In this document: piece after piece, positions 55,190-64,000 of the stretch
Layout: every line of letters starts with the position of its first letter
How positions within the stretch are numbered: the stretch's first letter is position 1
DNA from: Diphasiastrum complanatum
Lineage: Eukaryota > Streptophyta > Lycopodiopsida > Lycopodiales > Lycopodiaceae
DNA length: 64,000 bases
Reading direction: 5' to 3'
Assembly: GCA_029204225.1 (NCBI GenBank)
Contig: CM055103.1
Coordinates: forward strand, 1,813,720 to 1,877,719
Notes under the pieces: generated by a model
The model's database searches: none
What the model was told of the DNA's origin: nothing
What the model saw: the letters and a program-made list of their open reading frames with translations, nothing else
Program-made: the position numbers and the translations under genes

Positions 55190-55740
55190 AGATGCTACAA
55201 AGGAACAAGTTTGAAAGACCGCTATGGATGAGGAGTACAGTTCTATTATGAAAAATGAGACATGGGATCTTGTTGAACTTCTAGCAGGTAAGAAACCAAT
55301 TGGTTGCAAGTGGATTTATAGAACCAAGTTTAAGTCTGATGGTTCTATAGATAAGTATAAAGCCAGATTAGTAGCCAAAGGATATGCTCAAAGGGAAGGA
55401 ATTCACTACAAAGATACTTTCACACATGTTGCTAAGATGAATACTTTGAGGAGTGTTTTGGCAACTGCATCTCATTTTGGATGGGATATTCAACAAATGG
55501 ATGTCAAGAGTGCTTTCTTGAATACTTGAGCATCCCCAGAGTTATGAGGTTGAAGGCAAAGAGCACTTTGTTTGCAAGTTGAAGAAAGCACTATATGGGT
55601 TGAAACAAGCACCTAGAGCATGGTATATTTGCATCAACAATTATTTTTTGAAGCAGAATTTTCATAAAAGCATGTCTAAGTCAACACTATATATTTTGAA
55701 AGATTCGGATGAGTCATTATTGTTCTCTATGTAGATGATC
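55190..55740 (+). pseudogene. Copia F reverse transcriptase, N-terminal half
   Basis: The frame from 55224 reads WDLVELLAGKKPIGCKWIYR, KYKARLVAKGYAQREGIHYK and QQMDVKSAFLNT, then a TGA. The next frame gives HFVCKLKKALYGLKQAPRAW and LFSM, a stop, and MILLSQG where YVDDLIITG would be, reached by a shift near 55735. The catalytic YVDD is readable in the shifted frame (YVDDLIITGSN at about 55730-55765). Confidence 0.9.
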
Positions 55741-56680
55741 TTATTATCACAGGGTCAAATAAGTCATTAATAGAGAAGATAAAGAACAATCTTTCACAGG
55801 AGTTTGATATGAAAGATTTGAAGAGACTTCAGTATTGTTTGGGTATTGAAGTTTGGAGGTCAAAGGAAAATCTTTTCATATCACAAGCAAAGTATGCAAG
55901 AGAGTTACTGAGAAGTTTAACATGATTGATTGTAAGTCCATTTCTACACCTTATGATCCAAGTGTAAAGCTTACAAAAGAGGAAAATTCTGAAAGTGTGA
56001 ATGAAACACTTTATATGCAGCTTGTAGGTAGTCTTATCTATCTAACGACTACTCGACCAGACATTTCATATGCAGTGAGTATGGTGAGTCAATTCATGTC
56101 TTTACCAAGAGTTTGTCATTGGAAAGCAGCAAAAAGAATTTTGCGTTATGTCAAAGGGACACTCACGTATGGCATTTATTATGGTAAAGGAACAAAAATA
56201 AAACTTGAGGGTTTTGTTGATGCTGACTGGGCAGGAAATGCAGAAGATAGAAAATCGACTACACGATATGCATTTAATCTTGGAACAGGAGCCATATCTT
56301 GGAGTAGTAAAAAGCAACCAACAATTGCTTTATCTTCTACAGAGGCAGAGTATAGGGCTACTACATCAACGACTTGTGAAGCAATCTGGTTACGAAGGAT
56401 TCTAAAAAAAAATATTCACATAGAACAAGTTGAACCTACAGTTCTCTGGTGTGACAATCAGAGTTGCATTCAGCTTGCGAAGAATCCGGTGTTTCATAGC
56501 AAGTCAAAGCATATTGAAGTTCAGCAACATTTCATATGAGAAAAGTTGCAGAGTGGCGAAGTAGAGTTGATCTACTGCGACACCGATGATCAAGTTGCAG
56601 ATACCTTCACAAAAGGACTTGGTCGTGCAAAATTTGAGAAGTTCAGGACACTCCTATGTGTTATTGATAATCAATTATCC
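55741..56680 (+). pseudogene. Copia F reverse transcriptase end and RNase H
   Basis: The frame 55853-56539 reads [100 protein letters not shown], and KHIEVQQHFI with a TGA at the end. After the stop the same frame gives EKLQSGEVELIYCDTDDQVA and the FTKGL tail. This is the longest uninterrupted frame of the element. Confidence 0.92.
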
Positions 56681-56681
56681 A

Positions 56682-56692
56682 TTAAGGGGGAG
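56682..56692 (+). other. Polypurine tract of copia F
   Basis: TTAAGGGGGAG directly precedes TGTTAGGAATTAA of the 3' LTR. Copia D has the same tract (32908-32918 on the minus strand). Confidence 0.9.
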
Positions 56693-57076
56693 TGTTAGGA
56701 ATTAATGGTTAATTAATTCATTGTAGAGGCCAGCTTGCATGCTAGAAGGCCTATTTCTATTTTAAGTATAGGTACTTCTATTTATAGTATAAGTACCAAT
56801 TTTGCTAGAATAGTATAAAAAACTATTTTAACTAAGATAGCATAAATTTCTATTGTTAAGACTTCATAATTAGCATTCCAATTGCTATTATAGAAGGATA
56901 ACTTTTGCTTTTGATTGTGGGCAGTCTCTATAAGAGCAGATGGGCGCCCACCTCCATTGTCATCTCAGTTTTCAAAATGAAGCATAGCTTCTTGCAGTCT
57001 CTCTTCTTCCTCTTGTGATTGATGTTTTGCGTGAGTACTAATAAGATTAGTCTACTCCGATTTGTGAATTCTATCA
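56693..57076 (+). repeat. 3' LTR of copia F
   Basis: 384 bp, starting TGTTAGGAATTAATGG and ending GAATTCTATCA, followed by the GTATG duplication. It differs from the 5' LTR by scattered substitutions and small indels, such as CAAAATGAAG for CAGTTTGTGAAG. Confidence 0.94.
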
Positions 57077-57081
57077 GTATG

Positions 57082-59030
57082 TGCGGCTATGTCCCTGAAC
57101 CTCTTTTTTGTGAAAAACTGACATTCTTTCTGTGTAGGTTGTAGTAACCTTGCTGAGAGGTAGGAAAAGATAGCATCCATGAGAGAGAGAGAGAGAGAAG
57201 AAGAAGAAAGCTCTATTTAACGTCTTTTCCATGCCATAAGGCATATGGGATATGAGACTGAACAATACATCAAAGAAATGGAAATGAGACGGACCGATGC
57301 CATCAATCAACAACATTAAACAGATCTAACTAAGAAAAGATTAATGGCCAGAATTAGATGGTACGTAGACCAGAGGGACTATGTGAAATCTTTGTTTTCT
57401 CTCTCATGGTTACCTCTTCACCGACCTCCGTAGCTCCCAATCACTTCTCATTGCAACCTCACTCGCTCACAGCTCCTTCAACAACTCCTCACCACTCTTC
57501 ATAACTACTTTCTTCCTCACAATTTAGTACTCACGGCTCCCTTCTAGCTCATGGCCTCCTCAAACAAACTCAACACTCAATTTGCTATTTTTCAAGTGCA
57601 TGAGAGCTATTTGATGAAACAATTTTGGTACAAGAAATTTTCTATATGATTAACATAGTGAGAACCCATTGCGTGTTGGAAAGAAAGCTTGTGCACAAGA
57701 ATCTACTTTACACTAACCCTTGTGTCAAGTTCTATGTGAAGCAAGTCTGTATCAAAGTAGAACGCTTGTTGAGGGAATAGTGTGATCAATCGGGCTGATG
57801 TTTGGCTGCCTCAATGAAAATTTCCTGACAGAAGGGTCGTCATCTTGACCCCTCTAGTGTGGGATGTAATAATGACGTGATGTGTTGATCATGAGATGAT
57901 GATGCTATGTTATTCGGTTGTTCATTAATCAATTTATGTTATCATAATCCTAAGCTTTCAGTTCATCTTGTTAGTCTCTTCCATACATGCATGAGCCTAT
58001 TGCCTTAAACTAAAGGCTCTTGGTTTAGCATCGTCCACATAGTATCAAAGCTAAGGTTATAGAATCACCAAGAACTTTATGCTTGCATTTGTACGCATAT
58101 CGTTGCATCAAGAGCCTTTGCATGTACACATTTGTATTCATTTCAATTCTACTAAAATTTCCTTTTATCAAGGCTAATCATGTACACCTTGGAGATCCAA
58201 GAGTGTTCGACGACCTCAAGTTATCATTTTACGTTGAGGGAGAAATTCTTTGTATAGCAACTCAAGTCTATTTTTTGGACCTTGGCACTCCATTAGTTCT
58301 CCGGACTTTTGACTTTTCTCTTTCATCGGCTTTGAACCTATGGAAGGACTCTTAAAACATTGATGGGTTCGTTGAAGAGTAATGCCCATTTTACCCCTTT
58401 GTCTAAGCACCAACATTATTGTAAATTGTACATTTATGGGGCACGTTATTTGTGAAATACATGGGACCCCCTATTTGTAACTTCGAAAAGTTGGTGCAAG
58501 TGGCCCACTTGGCCAAGTGGCTCAATCACCCTATACTTTGTAGTTGAGGTGCTAACATCATGGAGGATTAGGAGGACCCACACTCTCCCCCCTCTCTCTC
58601 TAGAGATTTGTTCTTTCTTCTAACTTTTGGTGTTGCAAGGTGCTTAAGCGATTTCTATTGTAGATGATGTTTTCCCATAGCTAAGTTTGTCAAGCTTTTA
58701 TGATTGATCTAGTATTGAAGTTAAGATACTCCATAGCTAGGTCTTGCATTTCAGTATCAGAGGATCACGTTGTGTAGCCTTTGAGTGCGCGAGTGAGAAA
58801 AAGGCCAAATCAAGTCGATTTATGCGTTGTTGGACATTTGTAGGTCAGAGGAACATTTGTTTTCAGATCCAGGTGAATCTAGTGCATGTGCTATCAATTC
58901 CATACGAAGTGGCAAAGACAAAAGCAGAAGCTGTAATGTTGCCTTGAAATGGTTACAACCCTAGTTTGAGGTGAAGCCCTAGTTGTTGAAAGTTATTTCT
59001 TTTCTGAATCCTTTCAAGTTAAGCTTCTAT
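57082..59030. other. Unassigned DNA with a GA microsatellite and degraded PBS-like sites
   Basis: A GA run lies at 57180-57198. Sequences like the initiator-tRNA site occur at about 58041 (AGTATCAAAGCTAAG) and 58751 (AGTATCAGAGGATC), both with the first T of TGGTATCA altered. The second lies about 300 bases before copia gag sequence and is a plausible remnant PBS for it. TTGGACCTTGGCACTCC and similar words at 58270 have no protein signal. No gene is supported. Confidence 0.4.
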
Positions 59031-59059
59031 TTGAGAAAAGATTTAGCATGGCTAGTCTT

Positions 59060-59640
59060 GGAGAAGTCTCTTGAGTAAATCAAGTAAACTAGATGGCACG
59101 AACTACAAGTTACATAAGCAAAAGATAGAAAACGCATAGGGTTATCAGTTTTTCTGTCAAAGACAGCATTTTTACTCACATCTGCAATGCAAGGGATGCA
59201 GTGGAAGCTTGGAGCTCTGTATGAGATAGTGGATTCAGCCAGGCTCATATACTTGTAGAATAGGTTACATACTCTTAAAATGGAGCCAAGTGCTATGATC
59301 AATGATCGCATTAGTGAGGTCAAGGACCTTATGAACCAGCTTGCTTCTGTTGGGGAGACAATAAATGACAGAATGTATTGTTTCTATAGTCTTGATTAGT
59401 TTCTCCATTAACTATCAAAATTATGTCATGTCCCTTACAGCTAGGTCAAAACTCCCAACCTTTGTGTAATTTTGTTGGTATGGGAAAAGATGAGAAGGAA
59501 GAATCTTTTTGAGAGGGAAGACAATCCAAAGCATACATTTACTTCTAAGGGTCTACACCCAAGAGGAGGGGTGACTGCAACTACCGTGATAACTATGGGC
59601 CTTTTGCCTTTGAATCATATCAGATTTACAAAGATTTTGC
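59060..59640 (+). pseudogene. Copia gag remnant
   Basis: Broken frames read KLDGTNYKLHKQKIENA-like sequence (59085-59135), NARDAVEAWSS and LHTLKMEPSAMINDRISEVK (about 59185-59320), DLMNQLASVGETINDRM, and a decayed knuckle region (CNYRDNYGPFAFES near 59578-59620, last cysteine lost). The order and motifs match plant copia gag as in element F (LHTLKIESEESIMDF). Stops and shifts are frequent. No protease follows. Confidence 0.75.
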
Positions 59641-61735
59641 TATGAAACACATGTTAAGTTGAAGCTTCTTCTCTTAGCAAACACAATCTGTATAGTATGC
59701 AAATAGAGTCACTCTGGAGAATTGAAGTGTCGCACTCAAACAAATTGAAACAATAAAGATTAGCCCGGAAGATGCTACGTGCATTCAGAAATCTGAAATA
59801 AACTAGAATAGATGTAGTGTGTAGCCCAGCATAAACAATAAAGTTGTAATTTCATAAACAAGTATCTTAGCAAGAGCAAGATCTGTAAACTGTAACGCCA
59901 GAAGATTCCAACATTGCATAGCTTGTAGAATCCCAAAGCAATATCGAGGATCAAAACCCTGTTTTCAATCTGCAATTCTTGCTTAAACATAGGTTGTAAA
60001 GTAAGAGATACATGCTAAATACACCCTCGATGACTACAATAAGCCCGAATACCTCTCTCCTCGAAGTCGTTCACTGCGGGGTTCGTGCTGCCTTTTACCG
60101 CGTATCGAATGCTGGAGAATCACTTTTTCTCCATAACAACATACATTCTTCTCTCACTCTTCTCTCTCGTTCTTGCTTATTTTCATTCCAAAACCCTAAA
60201 AATATAAATCTAACCCTAAATTTCAAGCAAACAAATTCTCTCTAGCATTGGATCTTCAAGATCTCTATAGCTTTTGCCTCTCTATCTCTCTCTTTAAAAA
60301 AAATTCTTTCCCCAGGTTTCTAAATGCACATGTTCTCTCTCTAGAATCAACGTGGCTCGATTCTAGCCCCATTTTAATTGCCTTTCAACTGCCCATCAAA
60401 TACGTTTTAGGGCAAACATGGACCAATGAGAATCTACAAAACGCTTTTTGTCTATCTTTGCCAATATTCTCTTTCTCTCAAAAGGAAGTAAGCAATAGTT
60501 CCTTCTTTATATTCGAGGGCATGTTGATAGGAAAGGTACTTAAAGGGTCTTTCATGTGGCACGTTCACACGTGGGCTTAGTGTCACCATCTCCAAGCTAA
60601 ACGGGTTCACATGTTCCAGTTCAGCACCTAATTTTTGACTTACAATCACTTGCAGAGTTAACAAAACTGTTCTGATAGATCTATAGGTTAACTTATATTA
60701 GTATAATTGAATTCTTCACCTAGACATTTAAGAGTTTTAAATCACGGGCAATTAACTTGAGTAAGTTAATTGGTAAAACGGACAGTGTGAAGAGAATTCA
60801 CCGGAAATTGTTTGTTTTGTGTGTATTGCTTATAAGACACATAATTTATGAGTCATTTAGATTCATCAGGGAATTGTGTGCATAGGATATACAAAATTCT
60901 TGGGTGAGTATTTCTCAGTTGAGAAATAGACATGATTCATTAGTGATAGTATCCATGTGAGCTCAATTGGATACTGGATCCTAATGGTTCCAAGAATAAG
61001 AAACTGAATTTAGTTGGAATTCAGCAAAACTTTGTAATCTCCAGATGTTGTTATAGGGGATTGTATAAAGTTTATGTTGTCAAAGACGAATGTTGTAATG
61101 GTCTTTAGATTACTTGGATGATTGTAGAATTTGGAACTCATAATCTGGTTAAGAACGGTGGGTTGAAAGAATATCCTTGGAATCCAATAATTTTTCTTTG
61201 AGAAAAAGATTTCAGAATGTTTCTTATATCTCTTGAGTGGTATGTTATGCATATACTCCAGTATCTTTTAATGATTAAGTATGTTTTTGGAATCCTGTAA
61301 ATTATGATTGACGAATCGTAAGATTTTAAAGGTGTAAGATTGACGGATCATAAATTGATACTTAGAGATCATTAGAAGATTATAAGGAAATGTGAGGTTC
61401 TTAAGATAATGAGTAATTCTTGATCAATTGGGAGAGTCAAGGATTTAGATATGTTATTTGAACTATGTATTTCTTTACTCCAATGCATATTTGAAATAAT
61501 GTACATCTCACAACCACTCTTGTGAGTTATTAATCGACTGAAGTAAGGCCCAAAGTACTGTACTTTGACACGTTCGCCAGTGTCATCAGTAAGTTTATCA
61601 TACTATTTTTGGTAATCAGTTAGTTAGGCAGATGTTAAGTCAAGGTTATTTTTTATTTTGACCTATTTTTGTCAAAAAAAAAACCATTTTTTGCAAAATT
61701 ACAATATCACTCTTCAACCTTCACCAACTTTTTTG
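59641..61735. other. AT-rich unassigned DNA
   Basis: No coding signal is recognised. A segment near 60810-60910 (GTATTGCTTATAAGACACA, then TTTATGAGTCA and GTGTGCATAGGATAT) resembles 42529-42605 and marks a dispersed repeat. Region 60040-60240 is somewhat pyrimidine-rich with TCTCTC words. Repeated GATTGACGGATCATAA-type words occur near 61305-61360. Confidence 0.4.
60815..60905 (+). repeat. Dispersed repeat, partner at 42525-42605
   Basis: Both segments have GTATTGCTTATAAG.CACA, then TTTATGA, a short T-rich stretch, CATT or CATC, and GTG.G..TAG.ATAT in the same order. The similarity is partial and the family is not identified. The partner lies inside the leader of gypsy C. Confidence 0.45.
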
Positions 61736-61739
61736 AGAT

Positions 61740-61980
61740 TTCTAAATATGAGAAATGGTGTGTGGTTATATTGAACATATAAAACATCTCCACTTAGAAT
61801 GTGAGCCTGATCCTTTAAATGGTGACGCTTTGATTGAGTGATTTTTGGTCGGATTACCAGTTTCTATCAAACATGAGCTTAAACATCATGAATAGTCCAT
61901 GACGTTGTAGTAGGCAATGGATGAAGCTATCCACAAAAAAGATGAAGTTTCAGATGATGAGCTGCATGTTGGTATGTTGC
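61740..61980 (+). pseudogene. Gypsy gag fragment
   Basis: A plus-strand frame reads LECEPDPLNGDALIE, a stop, FLVGLPVSIKHELKHHE, a stop, then further stops and AMDEAIHKKDEVSDDEL. The block F..GLP..I...L followed by A...A is the end of the gypsy gag capsid domain, as in LHFILGLPRDYQLEVRR at 47145. It is a scrap of one domain with at least four stops. Confidence 0.6.
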
Positions 61981-62957
61981 CATACATTGCATGGCATTTT
62001 CCAAGGCTTCTTCCTCTTGTAAGTATGTGATCCACTGCCTCATATTGTGGTATTAGGTTATTCATTTATAAGCAGTTTATAAGTGAGAGAGATTTGGCAC
62101 CTTGCATGTGTAAGTCCAACCCAATGATTACATAGTTATTTGATTTGCAAGAATGAAATGTTGTAGGCCTTGATAATCAATTTAGTGAATAAAAGAGAGT
62201 TCTCTCCCAAAGTTCAAATTCAAATAATAAGGGGGGTGTCCTAAAATCCACTATAAATAGTGGTACTTTGTATATTGGTGAGTATTTTCGCCTGTCATGT
62301 GGACTACACATGTTTGATCCTTGGCAACGGTACCAAAATTGTAGCAGGTGTTTCCTATCCATCTTCAACCCTAGACCCTAACACCTACAATGACACATGG
62401 CATCAATCTATTGATTGCATGAGCCACATCCTTTGGTTAGGTGTCATATCACATGTGTAGAGGACAACTCACATGTGTGGAATAAGCTGAAGTAGGAAAA
62501 TTTTGACTTCTAGAAGATTTCCAAATAGATCTCCATATAGAAGGAAAATGGACCAAAAGTGCTCAAAATAGAAGGTTTTGTCCAAGTGTCAGTTTTGCAT
62601 GATGAATCTTCATATGACAAAGCACCTTCACACATGTGGGATCAGAGGGATGATCAGTACCACGAGCTCCCACTTATTGTATATATGGAGCCACATTTGG
62701 CCATAATCATAGTGAGACACCAATCTTGGTTTTGGAAATAATTTTGAGTGATTATCTCCATTTGTCTACATTTGTTTTGATTGTTTTGAGGTTCTATCAA
62801 TGTCAATTAATGATTGTTCTTGATAGGATTTTGTATCTAGAATTGATCTAGATTGATCTTAATCTCAAGTAGATTATAGATCAAGTAATCTGACAACCAA
62901 TCCCTCTTGAGGATCAGATTAGGATCCACTCTTGGTCTTTTTTGTACTTTTTGCACA
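61981..62957 (+). repeat. Probable 5' LTR ending at 62957
   Basis: The sequence ends TTTTTGCACA directly before a perfect primer-binding site, so its right edge is the end of an LTR. The left edge is not determined, since no second LTR lies in the window; the stretch 62440-62957 is the most likely core. Two open frames here (62260-62460 and 62559-62741) carry no domain. Confidence 0.5.
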
Positions 62958-62970
62958 TGGTATCAGAGCC
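62958..62970 (+). other. Primer-binding site of an LTR element that leaves the window
   Basis: TGGTATCAGAGCC matches initiator-Met tRNA and abuts an LTR-like end. The element reads rightward off the window. Confidence 0.85.
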
Positions 62971-64000
62971 TAGTACAAGAGTTTTTGTTTAAATTGATAG
63001 GGTTAATCCAAATCAAAGCCAAAATTAGCAATTTTTTGGAAACTAGTCAAATTTTGTGTAGCGAGTTGGATTTGATAGCTATCCTCAAAATGTTTGGTCC
63101 AAAACTTGTTGTGGGCTGTAGGAACCCTTTTCACACGTGTGAGGCCGTACATCTCCGATTTTGGCAAAGAAAATTCAAAAATTTGTACAATTTGACTCAC
63201 ACAACCGATTTGAGTGATTTTTAGTGCAAGATCAAGCATTTTCTATAGAGAATCTAATCCCTTGATTAGTTCTTGGATTAGATCAGCCAAAAAATTAAAT
63301 TTGAAGCTTGAATTAGGTGCATCAATTGATTATCTCTGATTTTTTGAGTGCATGTTGAAGTTGAGAGTGATTTTGCCAAAAATCATAGATTAAGGTGTGA
63401 TATGCAAGGTGAGAGGTTGAAATCCATTGTACCATCACTCTAGATTTGTTCAAGAGTGATAGGGTAAAGTTTAGAAGCATCAATTTTCTAGAAAACATCC
63501 TTGGATCTGTCCTCCAAGTGAAACCTTTGAGAGTTTCTAGTGCATATAGAGCATCTATGCAAATCTTTTGTAGAATTTGACATAGATTGGCTTTAATTGA
63601 GAGTTCTAGAAAAGAGATTGAGATCCAAGTCACATTGTTCAACCTTACTCAATTTTTTTGAGTGATTGTAAGGTTTAAAAAGAGTCATTAAGGTGTCTAT
63701 GGCAATTGTGTAGAGAGAGATCCAATTTTCTGAGAGTTCCTTCCTTTGTAGAGGGCAAGATCTAGAAGCTCATTTTGTGTTGTTATTGGTGGAGAGTGTG
63801 TCTTCTCCTAAGTGATCAAATCTTTCTAAGTGGCATTAGCTCTTTGAAGCACAATATCTTAGTGAGAAAAATCACAACTTTTGATTTTGAATTTCATTCC
63901 AATTCTTAAAAGGTAGAGTAATTGGTGGAATCCAATAGGGGTGATTAAGTTTGATTTTCATGTGTTTGAAACAAAACTCATCTTTTGTTCAAGAATCTCA
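62971..64000 (+). other. Leader of the partial LTR element
   Basis: About 1 kb after the primer-binding site shows no gag or other domain. Short frames on both strands have no motif. Gag should lie to the right of the window if the element is intact. Confidence 0.4.

Larger units (their letters stand above)
51699..57076 (+). mobile_element. Copia retrotransposon F, full length but decayed
   Basis: LTRs are 51699-52086 and 56693-57076, starting TGTTAGGAATTAA and ending TTCTATCA. GTATG flanks the element at 51694-51698 and 57077-57081. The primer-binding site, leader, gag, protease, integrase, reverse transcriptase, RNase H and polypurine tract are all present in order. The LTRs differ at about 20-25 positions by eye. 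At least six stops or frameshifts interrupt the polyprotein, more than in the copia at 20578-26214, in keeping with greater age. Confidence 0.95.

Overview
This is a stretch of nuclear plant DNA made almost entirely of decayed, nested transposable elements. A seed plant is indicated by Ty1/copia and Ty3/gypsy elements primed by initiator-Met tRNA, a plant-type hAT transposase gene with spliceosomal introns, one exon resembling a plant VMA21-like V-ATPase assembly factor, AT-rich background and plant-style microsatellites. The depth of nesting and the age of most copies suggest a large, repeat-dense genome. The species cannot be read from the sequence, and no intact ordinary host gene is visible.

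Layout. 1-5 kb: a foldback hairpin, a plus-strand copia remnant, a short LTR with a minus-strand copia RNase H remnant, and a degenerate GCAA-rich repeat tract. 5-15.8 kb: mostly AT-rich unassigned DNA with a copia protease scrap, TG and TA microsatellites inside a duplicated unit, the VMA21-like exon and a lone primer-binding site. 15.8-26.4 kb: an old copia remnant, next to it a copia deletion derivative (17716-26420, target duplication GCACC), and inside that element's 3' LTR a structurally complete minus-strand copia (20578-26214, target duplication GAGTA). 27.2-32.1 kb: a GC-rich six-exon hAT transposase gene with one frameshift and one in-frame stop, followed by a cluster of GAATCGCG motifs.

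32.4-51.5 kb is a deep nest. A minus-strand copia (D) is split inside its RNase H by a plus-strand gypsy (A, 33316-50300, duplication AATCC). The 5' LTR of A is split by a minus-strand gypsy (C, 33578-43624, duplication ATGAG). C has unusual AGTTA...TAACT termini and lacks recognisable reverse transcriptase and integrase. C in turn carries copia and gypsy fragments. Element A also holds the LTR, gag and protease of another gypsy (B). 51.7-57.1 kb: a plus-strand copia (F, duplication GTATG) that interrupts a possible acidic C-terminal exon. 57-64 kb: AT-rich relics, including a copia gag, a gypsy gag and the 5' end of an LTR element that runs off the window.

Five independent 5-bp target duplications give the order of insertion. 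By eye the LTR pairs differ by roughly 2-3% in the inner copia (20578-26214), about 5% in A and C and about 6% in F, so the inner copia is probably the youngest. Every element read here has coding lesions; any movement would need proteins supplied from elsewhere. No tRNA, rRNA or CRISPR feature was seen.
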